Origin: Alistipes provencensis
Lineage (GTDB): Bacteria > Bacteroidota > Bacteroidia > Bacteroidales > Rikenellaceae
Assembly (NCBI RefSeq): GCF_900083545.1
Contig: NZ_LT559262.1
Span: 906,397-970,396 of the forward strand
Direction: 5' to 3'
Length of the DNA stretch: 64,000 bases
The position numbers and the translations under genes were made by a program. How positions within the stretch are numbered: the first letter of the stretch is position 1; each line of letters starts with the position of its first letter. Shown piece by piece: positions 7,098 through 15,556 of the stretch. A model generated the notes under the pieces. It saw nothing but the letters and a program-made list of their open reading frames with translations, was not told where the DNA came from and did no database searches.

Positions 7098-9260
7098 ATG
7101 AAAAACTATTCAGCCAAAGAGATCAAAAACATCGTACTCATCGGCGCGCCCGGCACGGGTAAAACTACCCTTGCCGAAGCGATGGCCTTTGAAGGTAAGG
7201 TCATCGACCGCAGGGGTAGTATCGAGGCGAACAACACGCTCTCGGACAACACCGATATCGAGCACGAATACAAGCGCTCGATCTATTCGACGATCCTCTT
7301 CACCGAATTCATGGACCGCAAGCTCAACATCATCGACTGCCCGGGCTCGGACGACTTCTGCGGAAGCCTCTTCTCGGCATTCAAGGTCGGCGACGTGGGC
7401 GTCTTCCTGTTCAACGCCCAGAACGGCTGGGAGGTCGGCAGCGAGATACAGGCCCGCTATGCGCGCCTGCTGAAGAAACCCGTCATCGGCGTGGTCAACC
7501 AGCTCGACGCCGACAAGGCCAATTTCGAAGCCACCATCGAGTCGATCCGCACCGCATCGCGCGTGAAGCCCGTCATCGTGCAGTATCCCGTCAACCAAGG
7601 CGCGGAATTCAACGCCTTCATCGACGTGCTGCTGATGAAGATGTACCGCTTCAAGGACCACGACGGCCACCGCGAGGAGTTGGAAATTCCCGCCGAGGAG
7701 CTGGAGAAGGCTCAGGAGCTGAACAAAGAACTGGTGGAAATGGCCGCCGAGCACGACGAGGCGCTCATGGAGCTCTATTTCGACAAGGGAACGCTCACGC
7801 AGGACGACATCCGCTCGGGTCTGAAGATCGGCGTTTCGAAGCGCGAGGTGATGCCCATCTTCTGCACCAGCGGCAAACGCGACATCGGCACCAAGCGTCT
7901 GATGGAATTCATCATCAACGTGGCCCCCGGTCCGCAGAAGGCTCCGGCGTTCCTCTCGACCGAGGGCGAGGAGATCACGGCCGACGAGACGGCGCCCGCC
8001 GTGGCGTTCGTCTTCAAGAGCCAAGTCGAGCAGCACATCGGCGAGATCACCTATTTCCGTGTGATCCGCGGCAAGATCGCCGAGGGCGCCGAACTGGTGA
8101 ATACCCGCACGGGCAATAAGGAAAAACTTTCGCAGTTGTTCGCCGTGGCAGGCAAGAACCGCGTGAAGGTCACGGAGCTCATGGCCGGCGACATCGGATG
8201 CACGGTGAAGCTGAAAGGCACGCGCACGAACGACACGTTGTCGGCTCCGTCGGCTCCGGTGACGATCGAACCGATCGTATTCCCCGAGCCGCGCTACCGC
8301 GCCGCCCTCAAATGCAAGGATCAGGCCGACGAGGAGAAGCTGGGCAAGGTGCTCAACGACGCCAAGTTCGAGGACCCGACGATTCTGGTGGAATACTCCA
8401 AGGAGCTGAAGCAGACGATCATTCAGGGACAGGGCGAACACCACCTGAACATTCTCCGCTCGCGCATCGAGAAGGAGAACAAGCTCTCCTACGAATATAT
8501 CGCACCGAAGATTCCCTACCGCGAGACCATCACCAAGGTGGCTCAGGCCGACTACCGCCACAAGAAGCAGTCGGGCGGCGCCGGTCAGTTCGGCGAGGTG
8601 CACATGATTATCGAACCCTACTACGAGGGGATCGGCGAGCCGAAGAACTACAAGGTTCCCGGAAAGGGCGACATGGTCGTCAACCCCAAGACCAAGGAGG
8701 AGTACGACCTCCAGTGGGGCGGCAAGCTGCAGTTCTATTCGGCAATCGTGGGCGGCGCCATCGACGCGCGCTTCATGCCCGCCATCCTGAAAGGTATCAT
8801 GGAGAAGATGGACGAGGGCCCGCTGACGGGATCCTACGCCCGCGACATCCGCGTGGTGATTTACGACGGCAAGATGCACCCGGTGGATTCGAACGAAATC
8901 TCGTTCAAGCTGGCGGCCCGCAACGCCTTCAAGGAGGCGTTCCGCAACGCCGGGCCCAAGATCATGGAGCCGATCTACAACGTCGAGGTGCTGGTGCCGA
9001 GCGAATACATGGGCGCCGTGATGTCGGACCTGCAGAACCGTCGCGCGATGATCGCCGGCATGGAGTCCGACAAGGGCTTCGACCGCCTGAACGCACTGGT
9101 TCCGCTGGCCGAGCTGTACCGCTACTCGACGACGCTCTCGTCGCTGACATCGGGATCGGCGACCTACACGATGAAATTCGCAAGCTACGAGCAGGTTCCG
9201 GCCGACGTGCAGGACAAGCTGCTCAAAGCCTACACCGACACCGACGAAGATCCGGCGTAA
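7098..9260 (+). CDS. EF-G2-like translation factor lacking the switch II histidine
   Basis: 720 residues from ATG 7098. The P loop is GAPGTGKTT (residues 16-24) instead of the usual AHIDAGKTT, switch II is DCPGSDDF (80-87) instead of DTPGHVDF, and the base-recognition motif is NQLD. Domains II to V follow (GEVHMIIEPYYEG in domain IV, PIYNVEVLVPSEYMGAVMSDL in domain V). The loss of the His that activates water for GTP hydrolysis matches the Bacteroides EF-G2 paralogue, described in B. thetaiotaomicron as a slow, GTP-sparing elongation factor used in starvation and in the gut. It should bind ribosomes and translocate with little GTP use; that function is inferred by homology. It is a single-gene transcript. 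Confidence 0.88.
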   Translation: MKNYSAKEIKNIVLIGAPGTGKTTLAEAMAFEGKVIDRRGSIEANNTLSDNTDIEHEYKRSIYSTILFTEFMDRKLNIIDCPGSDDFCGSLFSAFKVGDVGVFLFNAQNGWEVGSEIQARYARLLKKPVIGVVNQLDADKANFEATIESIRTASRVKPVIVQYPVNQGAEFNAFIDVLLMKMYRFKDHDGHREELEIPAEELEKAQELNKELVEMAAEHDEALMELYFDKGTLTQDDIRSGLKIGVSKREVMPIFCTSGKRDIGTKRLMEFIINVAPGPQKAPAFLSTEGEEITADETAPAVAFVFKSQVEQHIGEITYFRVIRGKIAEGAELVNTRTGNKEKLSQLFAVAGKNRVKVTELMAGDIGCTVKLKGTRTNDTLSAPSAPVTIEPIVFPEPRYRAALKCKDQADEEKLGKVLNDAKFEDPTILVEYSKELKQTIIQGQGEHHLNILRSRIEKENKLSYEYIAPKIPYRETITKVAQADYRHKKQSGGAGQFGEVHMIIEPYYEGIGEPKNYKVPGKGDMVVNPKTKEEYDLQWGGKLQFYSAIVGGAIDARFMPAILKGIMEKMDEGPLTGSYARDIRVVIYDGKMHPVDSNEISFKLAARNAFKEAFRNAGPKIMEPIYNVEVLVPSEYMGAVMSDLQNRRAMIAGMESDKGFDRLNALVPLAELYRYSTTLSSLTSGSATYTMKFASYEQVPADVQDKLLKAYTDTDEDPA

Positions 9261-9271
9261 GACGCCGCCCG

Positions 9272-9364
9272 CCTAAGAGCCGGGTTTTAGGGGCGACGGA
9301 AGGACAGGATGGCTCAGATCCAGTTCTGCGCCCGGCCAAGAGGCGGGGTTCAGGGGCGACCGGA
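9272..9364 (+). repeat. Imperfect 29-bp direct repeat after the EF-G2 gene
   Basis: Units at 9272-9300 and 9335-9364 share the pattern AAGAGscGGGTTyAGGGGCGACsGGA with few differences, about 63 bases apart. No coding potential is evident and the function is unknown. Confidence 0.5.
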
Positions 9365-9547
9365 ACATTTCGCATATCGGAACCTCACGTCCGCAAGGAC
9401 GACAACATGCCCATCCACAGAAAATGCAGCGGACCCTTGCGGGCTCGCTGCATTTCGTATCATAAGGAACGGCCGTTTTACGGCCCGACTTATGTTAAGT
9501 TAATGTTAACAATGGATTACGAAACCGTTTCGTCGGAAAAAATGGCG

Positions 9548-9555
9548 TAAATTTG
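9548..9555 (+). promoter_or_regulatory. -7 box of the phosphate transporter gene
   Basis: TAAATTTG fits TAnnTTTG and lies 26 bases before ATG 9582. Confidence 0.55.
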
Positions 9556-9581
9556 TTCACAATTTGCACTAAAACCCCAAC

Positions 9582-11807
9582 ATGAGCGAAATATACACTG
9601 TTATTGTCGGCATTCTGGGAATCCTCGCTATTTCAGGTCTTTTCGTCGGCGTCACGAACGACGCAGTCAATTTCCTCAACTCCGCTATCGGCTCCAAAGC
9701 AGCCTCGATGAAGGTCATCCTCACCGTGGCGTCCATCGGCATCATCGTCGGTGTCGTGACGTCGAGCGGCATGATGGAGGTCGCCCGCAGCGGCATGTTC
9801 AATCCCGGACTGTTCACCTTCCACGAAGTGATGATGCTCTATCTGGGCGTCATGTTCGCCAACGTCATCCTGCTGGACCTCTACAATTCGTGGGGACTCC
9901 CGACCTCGACCACCGTGTCGCTGATCTTCTGCCTGCTGGGCGCCGCGATCGCCGTGTCGATCTACAAGATCTCCAACGATCCGGATCAGGGCGTCTCGGC
10001 GCTCGGGCACTACATCAACACCTCGCGCGCCATGGGTATCGTCTCAGCCATCCTGCTGTCGGTCGTGATCGCCTTCACCTGCGGCACGTTCGTGATGTAC
10101 ATCTCGCGCATGATCTTCTCGTTCCGCTACACGGTACTTTTCCGCCGTTACGGGTCGCTGTGGTGCGGCGCCTCGCTGACGGCGATCGTCTATTTCGCCG
10201 TTTTCAAGGGCCTCAAGTCCATCCTCGCCGACAATGCCTTCGTCCAGCTCGTCGACAGCCACCTGCCGACGGCTCTGTTCATCTGCTGGATCGTCTGCTC
10301 GCTGCTGCTGTTCTTTATCCAGCGGTTCAAGATCAACATTCTGCGCATCACGATCCTGTCGGGTACGTTCGCGCTGGCGCTGGCCTTCGCGGGCAACGAT
10401 CTGGTGAACTTCATCGGCGTGCCCGTCGCCGGGTTCGACGCCTACTCCATCGCCCGGGAAGCCGGAGATACGCAGATGCTCATGGGGGCCCTGAACGAGA
10501 ACGTTCCGGCCAACTTTCTGATCCTGCTGGCCGCAGGCTTCCTGATGATCCTCACGCTGTGGACCTCGAAAAAGGCCATGCACGTCTCCGAAACCGAGCT
10601 TTCGCTTTCGGCGCAGGACGACGGGGGTCAGCAGCAGTACGGATCGTCGGTCTTCTCGCGCACGATCGTCCGCGCAGCCCTCAACGTCAGCGCAGGCATC
10701 GAACGCACGGTCCCCAAGCACCTGCGGGATGCGATCTCGCGCCGCTTCGAATACGAGGACGTCGAGCACAGTGGTTCGCCCTACGACATGATCCGCGCAA
10801 CGGTCAACCTGACGACCTCGGCGCTGCTGATCGCCATGGCCACGTCGCTCAAACTCCCGCTGTCGACCACCTACGTCTGCTTCATGGTGGCGATGGGTTC
10901 GTCGCTCGCCGACCGCGCATGGGGCCGCGAAAGCGCCGTATACCGCATTTCGGGCGTCATGACCGTCGTGGCCGGATGGTTCGTCACGGCGTTGGGCGGA
11001 TTCCTCATCGCCTTCGTCGTGGGACTGGCGCTGATCTACGGCGGAACGACCGCCTTCATCGTCATCACGATCCTCTGCGGCTGGATGCTCATACACAGCA
11101 ACTTCCTGAAAAAGAGCAAGGAGAACACCATCGTCAAGGAGCAGGCCGAGACCAACGACGACATCATCGCCAACCTGCGCGACGAGGTGTGCCACACAAT
11201 GGAGTGCGCCACGAAGATCTACGACCGCACGCTGATCGCCGTCTTCAAGGAGAACCGCAAGGTGCTGCGCGACATGGTCAAGGAGTCGAACGACCTCTTC
11301 TACCAGTCGCGCGAACGCAAATACTCGCTGCTGCCGACGCTGAAGAAACTCCAAGGCGGCGATGTCAACACGGCCCACTACTATGTGCAGGTGGTGGATT
11401 ACCTCAATGAAATGACCAAGGCGCTGATGCACATCACCCGCCCGGCGTTCGAGCATATCGACAACAACCACGAGGGATTGTCGAAAGAGCAGGCCAAGGA
11501 CCTGATGTCGATCAACGACGACGTGGAGTCGATCTACCGCCACATCAACCTGATGCTGCGCGACGGCGACTTCTCGGAGATCGAAATGGTGCTGACATTG
11601 CGCGACCAGTTGTTCGAATCAATCGCCGAGGCGATCAAATCCGAGCTCACGCGCATCAACGAGGCCCGGTCGAACACCAAGGCGTCGATGCTCTACCTGA
11701 CGATCCTGACCGAGACCAAGAACATGGTGCTCCAGTCGCGCAACCTTTTGAAATCGCAGCAATACTTCCTCAAGCATCTGCCGGGGCCCAAAACATGGAT
11801 TAAATAA
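9582..11807 (+). CDS. PiT-family inorganic phosphate transporter with C-terminal PhoU-like domain
   Basis: 741 residues. The PiT signature is in both halves: GVTNDAVNFLNSAIGSKA near residue 22 with SWGLPTSTTVSLIF, and GNDLVNFIGVPVAGFDAY plus LKLPLSTTYVCFMVAMG further on. These segments form the cation-phosphate binding sites of inner-membrane PiT symporters. After about residue 510 the protein is soluble and helical (CHTMECATKIYDRTLIAVFKENRK onward), resembling a PhoU-like bundle, a fusion known from Bacteroidetes PiT proteins. The last A of its stop is the first A of the next start (TAATG). Confidence 0.88.
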   Translation: MSEIYTVIVGILGILAISGLFVGVTNDAVNFLNSAIGSKAASMKVILTVASIGIIVGVVTSSGMMEVARSGMFNPGLFTFHEVMMLYLGVMFANVILLDLYNSWGLPTSTTVSLIFCLLGAAIAVSIYKISNDPDQGVSALGHYINTSRAMGIVSAILLSVVIAFTCGTFVMYISRMIFSFRYTVLFRRYGSLWCGASLTAIVYFAVFKGLKSILADNAFVQLVDSHLPTALFICWIVCSLLLFFIQRFKINILRITILSGTFALALAFAGNDLVNFIGVPVAGFDAYSIAREAGDTQMLMGALNENVPANFLILLAAGFLMILTLWTSKKAMHVSETELSLSAQDDGGQQQYGSSVFSRTIVRAALNVSAGIERTVPKHLRDAISRRFEYEDVEHSGSPYDMIRATVNLTTSALLIAMATSLKLPLSTTYVCFMVAMGSSLADRAWGRESAVYRISGVMTVVAGWFVTALGGFLIAFVVGLALIYGGTTAFIVITILCGWMLIHSNFLKKSKENTIVKEQAETNDDIIANLRDEVCHTMECATKIYDRTLIAVFKENRKVLRDMVKESNDLFYQSRERKYSLLPTLKKLQGGDVNTAHYYVQVVDYLNEMTKALMHITRPAFEHIDNNHEGLSKEQAKDLMSINDDVESIYRHINLMLRDGDFSEIEMVLTLRDQLFESIAEAIKSELTRINEARSNTKASMLYLTILTETKNMVLQSRNLLKSQQYFLKHLPGPKTWIK

Positions 11808-12370
11808 TGGATATCGCCAAAGCAAAACGGCGTGAGAATATCGCCGAATACATCCTCTACCTGTGGCAGTTGGAGGACCTGCTCCGGGCCCTGCAATTCA
11901 GCCCCGAGGCGGTCTTTTCGACGCTCATCGCCCCCCGCAAGGACATCGGCGAGGAGCAGAAGCACGTCTTCCTGCTCTGGTACATGGACCTCGCCAACCT
12001 GCTCCGGCAGGAGGGCAAAGAGGAGAAAGGCCATCTGGAGCATACGCTGCATCTGATTCAGGACCTCCACGACCTGCATCTCCAGTTGATGAAACTGCCC
12101 GTGGGCGGGCACTACCGCGCCACCTACGCCCGTCTCGAACCCGAGCTGCCGCGTCTGCGCGCCGTGCTGGGAAATCCCGGAATGAGCGACACGGAACTCT
12201 GCTTCCGGGCCCTTTACGCCGCGATGCTCTACCGCATCAAAGGCGAGGGCGACAAACAGGCTGTCGTGGACACGCTCGAATATATCTCCCCGGTGATCGC
12301 CGACCTGGCCGACCTGCACGGCAAAGTCGAACGGGGCGAAGTAGATCTGTTCAAAACGGAGGAGAAATAA
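11807..12370 (+). CDS. DUF4924 family protein
   Basis: 187 residues starting MDIAKAKRRENIAEYILYLWQLEDLLRAL, the recognisable opening of DUF4924, an all-helical Bacteroidetes family of unknown function. It is coupled to the phosphate transporter by a one-base overlap, so it may act with it or with its PhoU-like domain; that is inference only. A bidirectional terminator follows. Confidence 0.78.
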   Translation: MDIAKAKRRENIAEYILYLWQLEDLLRALQFSPEAVFSTLIAPRKDIGEEQKHVFLLWYMDLANLLRQEGKEEKGHLEHTLHLIQDLHDLHLQLMKLPVGGHYRATYARLEPELPRLRAVLGNPGMSDTELCFRALYAAMLYRIKGEGDKQAVVDTLEYISPVIADLADLHGKVERGEVDLFKTEEK

Positions 12371-12372
12371 AG

Positions 12373-12394
12373 AGGGTTGGCCGCGGCCAACCCT
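12373..12394. terminator. Bidirectional terminator between convergent genes
   Basis: AGGGTTGGCC and GGCCAACCCT form a perfect palindrome around GC between DUF4924 (plus) and the GNAT gene (minus). Confidence 0.8.
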
Positions 12395-12892
12395 TTATCG
12401 TATCTCCAGTCCCATGATATAATCGTTCATGTAATAACCGTCGCCGATGGGGAAATCCCCTTCGCGCAGACGCCGCATGCCCATACGTTCGTAGAAGTGC
12501 AGGGCGGGGTTGCGGCGGTTGACGTTGAGCTCCATCAGGCAGGGTGCGGGATGCACGCTCCGGATATGCTCCACGGCCTGCCGGAACAGGAAAGCCCCGG
12601 CGCCGAGGCCCTGAAAACGGGGCAGGACATAGATCTTCTGCAGGTGGAAAAGGTCCTCGTCCTGCCGCTCGACCGAAACATAGCCGCACGGCTCACCGTC
12701 GGACGAGGCGATAAACCAGACGTGGCCCGCGCGGAACTGCTCCCGCAGGCTCGTCTCGGAGTACATCCACTCCATCATGTAGTCCAACTGCGCGGGGGTG
12801 AGTATCTCGCGGTAGGTGGCCGGAAATACCTCTGCGGCCATTCGGCGGATCAGCGGGCAGTCGGTTTCGGCGGCTTGTCGAATGGTAAGCAT
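12395..12892 (-). CDS. GNAT-family N-acetyltransferase
   Basis: 165 residues from ATG 12892 (MLTIRQAAETDCPLIRRMA); a TTG at 12898 would add two residues. The GNAT fold is visible from PCGYVSVERQ (beta 4), the acetyl-CoA loop LPRFQGLGAGAFLF (Q/RxxGxG/A) and NPALHFYERMGMRR near the C terminus. It resembles RimI-like members that act on protein N termini or small amines, but the substrate is unknown. Confidence 0.88.
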   Translation of the reverse strand: MLTIRQAAETDCPLIRRMAAEVFPATYREILTPAQLDYMMEWMYSETSLREQFRAGHVWFIASSDGEPCGYVSVERQDEDLFHLQKIYVLPRFQGLGAGAFLFRQAVEHIRSVHPAPCLMELNVNRRNPALHFYERMGMRRLREGDFPIGDGYYMNDYIMGLEIR

Positions 12893-12919
12893 AATCAATG
12901 GGATTGTCTTAAACGAAAG

Positions 12920-12942
12920 AAGGCCGGCAAAAAGCCGACCTT
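12920..12942 (-). terminator. Terminator of rpmH
   Basis: On the minus strand AAGGTCGGC and GCCGGCCTT pair around TTTTT and are followed by TCTTTCGTTT. It lies between rpmH and the GNAT gene. Confidence 0.6.
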
Positions 12943-12961
12943 AAATCTTTCCTGCAGGAAA

Positions 12962-13123
12962 CTAAGCGTACTTGAACGTCGACTCGTCCGATACGGTGAG
13001 TTTCTTGCGACCCTTTGCGCGACGCGCAGCCAATACCTTGCGACCGTTGGCCGTAGCCATACGAGCACGGAAACCGTGCTTGTTGATGCGCTTGCGACGC
13101 GAAGGCTGGTAAGTTCTCTTCAT
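12962..13123 (-). CDS. rpmH: 50S ribosomal protein L34
   Basis: 53 residues: [20 protein letters not shown] at the start, then [24 protein letters not shown] and a tail SDESTFKYA. The sequence is unmistakable for bacterial L34, a small basic protein of the large ribosomal subunit. MKRTYQPS is the conserved start; an in-frame ATG at 13129 would add MA. It has its own promoter at 13171-13178 and a terminator after it, so it appears monocistronic. rnpA, its usual neighbour, is not adjacent. Confidence 0.95.
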   Translation of the reverse strand: MKRTYQPSRRKRINKHGFRARMATANGRKVLAARRAKGRKKLTVSDESTFKYA

Positions 13124-13170
13124 TGCCATAGCTATCTGATTTTTGTTGTTTCAAACATTTTTACGGATTG

Positions 13171-13178
13171 CAAAAGTA
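13171..13178 (-). promoter_or_regulatory. -7 box of rpmH
   Basis: Read on the minus strand this is TACTTTTG, matching TAnnTTTG, 48 bases upstream of the L34 start codon. Confidence 0.65.
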
Positions 13179-13252
13179 CAACAAAAAAGTGATCCGCAAA
13201 AGTTTTTCACGAAAATATTTTCCAAAACCGCGAAAAAAGCCCGGAATCTTTC

Positions 13253-13260
13253 TATCTTTG
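13253..13260 (+). promoter_or_regulatory. -7 box of murA
   Basis: TATCTTTG matches TAnnTTTG and precedes ATG 13324 by about 64 bases; the in-frame ATG at 13288 is less conserved as a start. Confidence 0.6.
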
Positions 13261-13323
13261 GTGTCAGTGCCGTAACGGCTCTTTTATTTGTCACATTTTT
13301 CAACGGATACGCTTATTTCGGAT

Positions 13324-14649
13324 ATGGCCATATTCAAAGTCGAAGGAGGGCACCGCCTCCACGGGTCGATCACGCCTCAAGGCGCCAAGAACGAAGCCCT
13401 GCAAATACTCTGCGCCACGCTGCTGACCCCTCAGCGGGTCGTCGTGCGGAACATTCCCCAGATTCTCGACGTCATGCAGCTCATCGAGCTGCTGCGCCGC
13501 ATGGGCGTCGTCGTCGAACAGCTCGCCGACGACACCTACGCCTTCTGCGCCCGCGACATCGACTTCGAATACCTCCGGTCGGACGACTACCGCCAGCGCT
13601 GCACCCGGCTGCGGGGTTCGGTCATGCTGATCGGTCCGATGCTGGCGCGCTTCGGCGTGGGATACATCCCCAAACCGGGCGGCGACAAGATCGGCCGCCG
13701 CAGGCTCGACACCCACTTCATCGGATTCCAGAAACTCGGCGCGAAGTTCAATTTCGACATCGCCGACGAATTCTTCATGGTCGAAGGCCGGGAGCTGCGC
13801 GGAACGTACATGCTGCTGGATGAGGCTTCAGTGACGGGTACGGCCAATATCATCATGGCCGCCGTGATGGCCCGGGGCTTCACGACGATCTACAACGCCG
13901 CGTGCGAACCCTACATCCAGCAGTTGTGCAAGATGCTCAACCGCATGGGCGCCCGCATCTCGGGCATCGCCTCGAACCTGCTTACGATCGAGGGCGTCGG
14001 GGAGTTGGGCGGCACGGAACATACGTTGCTGCCCGACATGATCGAGGTAGGCAGTTTCATCGGCATGGCCGCGATGAACCGCTCGGAGCTGACGATCCGC
14101 AGCGTGTCGTTCGAAAACCTCGGCATCATCCCCGCGCAGTTCGCCCGCATGGGCATTCGGTTCGAGCAGCGGGGCGACGATATCTACATCCCCCAGCAGG
14201 ATCATTACAGCATCGAGACGTTTCTCGACGGGTCGATCATGAACATCGCCGACGCCCCGTGGCCGGGACTGACGCCCGACCTGCTGTCGATCTTTCTGGT
14301 GGTGGCCACGCAGGCCAAAGGCGCCGTGCTGATTCACCAGAAGATGTTCGAAAGCCGCCTGTTCTTCGTCGACAAGCTGATCGACATGGGGGCTCAGATC
14401 ATCCTGTGCGATCCCCACCGCGCCACCGTCATCGGCCACGACCACCGGATGTGCCTCCGGGCCACACGCATGACCTCGCCCGACATCCGTGCGGGCGTGG
14501 CGCTGCTGATCGCCGCGATGTCGGCCGAAGGGGTCTCGACGATCCAGAACATCGACCAGATCGACCGCGGATACAAGGACATCGACGGACGCCTGAACGC
14601 CCTCGGCGCCCGGATCACCCGTGTCGACGAGTGCGAGGTGCGAAAATAG
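13324..14649 (+). CDS. murA: UDP-N-acetylglucosamine 1-carboxyvinyltransferase with Asp in place of the active-site Cys
   Basis: 441 residues from ATG 13324 (MAIFKVEGGHRLHGSITPQGAKNEAL). MurA transfers enolpyruvate from PEP to UDP-GlcNAc, the first committed step of peptidoglycan synthesis, in the cytoplasm. The KNEAL motif and the two-domain inside-out barrel repeats are visible. In the catalytic loop the usual PGGCAIG reads PGGDKIGRRRLDTH, so the Cys bound by fosfomycin is Asp. This replacement is, to my knowledge, normal for Bacteroidetes MurA and predicts intrinsic fosfomycin insensitivity. Confidence 0.93.
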   Translation: MAIFKVEGGHRLHGSITPQGAKNEALQILCATLLTPQRVVVRNIPQILDVMQLIELLRRMGVVVEQLADDTYAFCARDIDFEYLRSDDYRQRCTRLRGSVMLIGPMLARFGVGYIPKPGGDKIGRRRLDTHFIGFQKLGAKFNFDIADEFFMVEGRELRGTYMLLDEASVTGTANIIMAAVMARGFTTIYNAACEPYIQQLCKMLNRMGARISGIASNLLTIEGVGELGGTEHTLLPDMIEVGSFIGMAAMNRSELTIRSVSFENLGIIPAQFARMGIRFEQRGDDIYIPQQDHYSIETFLDGSIMNIADAPWPGLTPDLLSIFLVVATQAKGAVLIHQKMFESRLFFVDKLIDMGAQIILCDPHRATVIGHDHRMCLRATRMTSPDIRAGVALLIAAMSAEGVSTIQNIDQIDRGYKDIDGRLNALGARITRVDECEVRK

Positions 14650-14668
14650 CAAAACAAGGTTATAAAGT

Positions 14669-14700
14669 TCCCCTTATCAAAGGGGGATTTAGGAGGATTG
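14669..14700. repeat. REP-like palindrome between murA and tdk
   Basis: CCCCTT (14670-14675) pairs with AAGGGG (14680-14685), followed by GATTTAGGAGGATT. It resembles short interspersed palindromes of Bacteroidetes; the other candidate in this window is at 4478. Confidence 0.3.
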
Positions 14701-14796
14701 TCTGTACTGAAACATAAAACGAAGTAACGGGCGGTCCCACATGAAATACCGATCGATAGACATACCAATACAAAGAATCAAGCCAAATATCGTTTT

Positions 14797-15366
14797 ATGT
14801 TTTTGGAAAATGCCAGCAAGAAAGGCTGGATCGAAGTCATCTGCGGATCGATGTTCTCGGGCAAGACCGAGGAGCTGATCCGCCGTCTCAAACGGGCCCA
14901 GTTCGCCCACCAGCGGGTCGAGATCTTCAAACCCCGCATCGACGTGCGCTACTCCGAGGAGGAGGTCGTGTCGCACGACGCCAACGCCATCCGCTCCACG
15001 CCGGTCGAATCGCCGCAGAACATCCTGCTGATGACCTCCGATGTCGACGTGGTGGGCATCGACGAGGCGCAGTTCTTCGACGACAGCATCGTGGACGTCT
15101 GCCGCCGTCTGGCCAACAACGGCGTGCGGGTGATCGTCGCCGGGCTCGACATGGACTACACCGGGAAACCCTTCGGCCCGATGCCCCACCTGATGGCCAC
15201 GGCGGAGTATGTCACCAAGGTCCACGCCATCTGCGTCCGCTGCGGCAACCTCGCCCACCATTCGCACCGCCTCACCAGCGACGAGAAGCTGGTCGTCTTA
15301 GGCGAAACGGACTCCTACGAAGCCATCTGCCGCCATTGTTTCAACAAGCTGACCGAAAAATCGTAA
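14797..15366 (+). CDS. tdk: Thymidine kinase, type II
   Basis: 189 residues. The P loop [18 protein letters not shown], the DEAQF box ([12 protein letters not shown]), the lasso-region [16 protein letters not shown] and the two zinc-binding pairs CVRC and CRHC identify the TK1-like thymidine kinase that phosphorylates thymidine for salvage. Length and motifs are complete. A long A/T-rich hairpin after the gene is a likely terminator. Confidence 0.95.
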   Translation: MFLENASKKGWIEVICGSMFSGKTEELIRRLKRAQFAHQRVEIFKPRIDVRYSEEEVVSHDANAIRSTPVESPQNILLMTSDVDVVGIDEAQFFDDSIVDVCRRLANNGVRVIVAGLDMDYTGKPFGPMPHLMATAEYVTKVHAICVRCGNLAHHSHRLTSDEKLVVLGETDSYEAICRHCFNKLTEKS

Positions 15367-15457
15367 CCCCGGCCCGGTCAGCGACCGCTCACGGGATACA
15401 CAACTCTCAAATATCCTTTTTCGCGGACGGCGGAAACACCTTACGCAAAAAATTTCC

Positions 15458-15496
15458 TGAAAATCCGAAAAAATTCCCGACTTTTTTGGATTTTCA
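15458..15496 (+). terminator. Hairpin after tdk, overlapping the nanA promoter
   Basis: TGAAAATCC plus AAAAAA (15458-15473, one bulged G) pairs with TTTTTT plus GGATTTTCA (15482-15496). It can terminate tdk transcripts; its right arm contains the TTTG -33 element of the next promoter, so it might also be an operator. Confidence 0.6.
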
Positions 15497-15525
15497 TTTT
15501 ATCTCACTATATTTGTCATACAAAT
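15485..15525 (+). promoter_or_regulatory. nanA promoter with overlapping palindrome
   Basis: TTTG (15485-15488), a 19-base spacer and TATATTTG (15508-15515) make a near-ideal Bacteroidetes promoter. Overlapping the -7 box and start site is TTTGTCATACAAA (15513-15525 region), arms TTTGT/ACAAA around CAT. This fits the tnGTnnnACna operator pattern of GntR regulators of the FCD class, one of which is encoded at 29152. Confidence 0.65.
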
Positions 15526-15556
15526 AGGATTATTCAGCCTATTATTAAAAAAACTT

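Larger units (their letters stand above)
9261..9581 (+). other. Non-coding stretch between EF-G2 and the phosphate transporter
   Basis: This 321-base gap holds the direct repeat at 9272-9364, a hairpin AAATGCAGCG/CGCTGCATTT at 9422-9455 without a T run, a small hairpin GGCCG/CGGCC at 9471-9485 and the -7 box at 9548. I see no gene in it. Confidence 0.6.
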
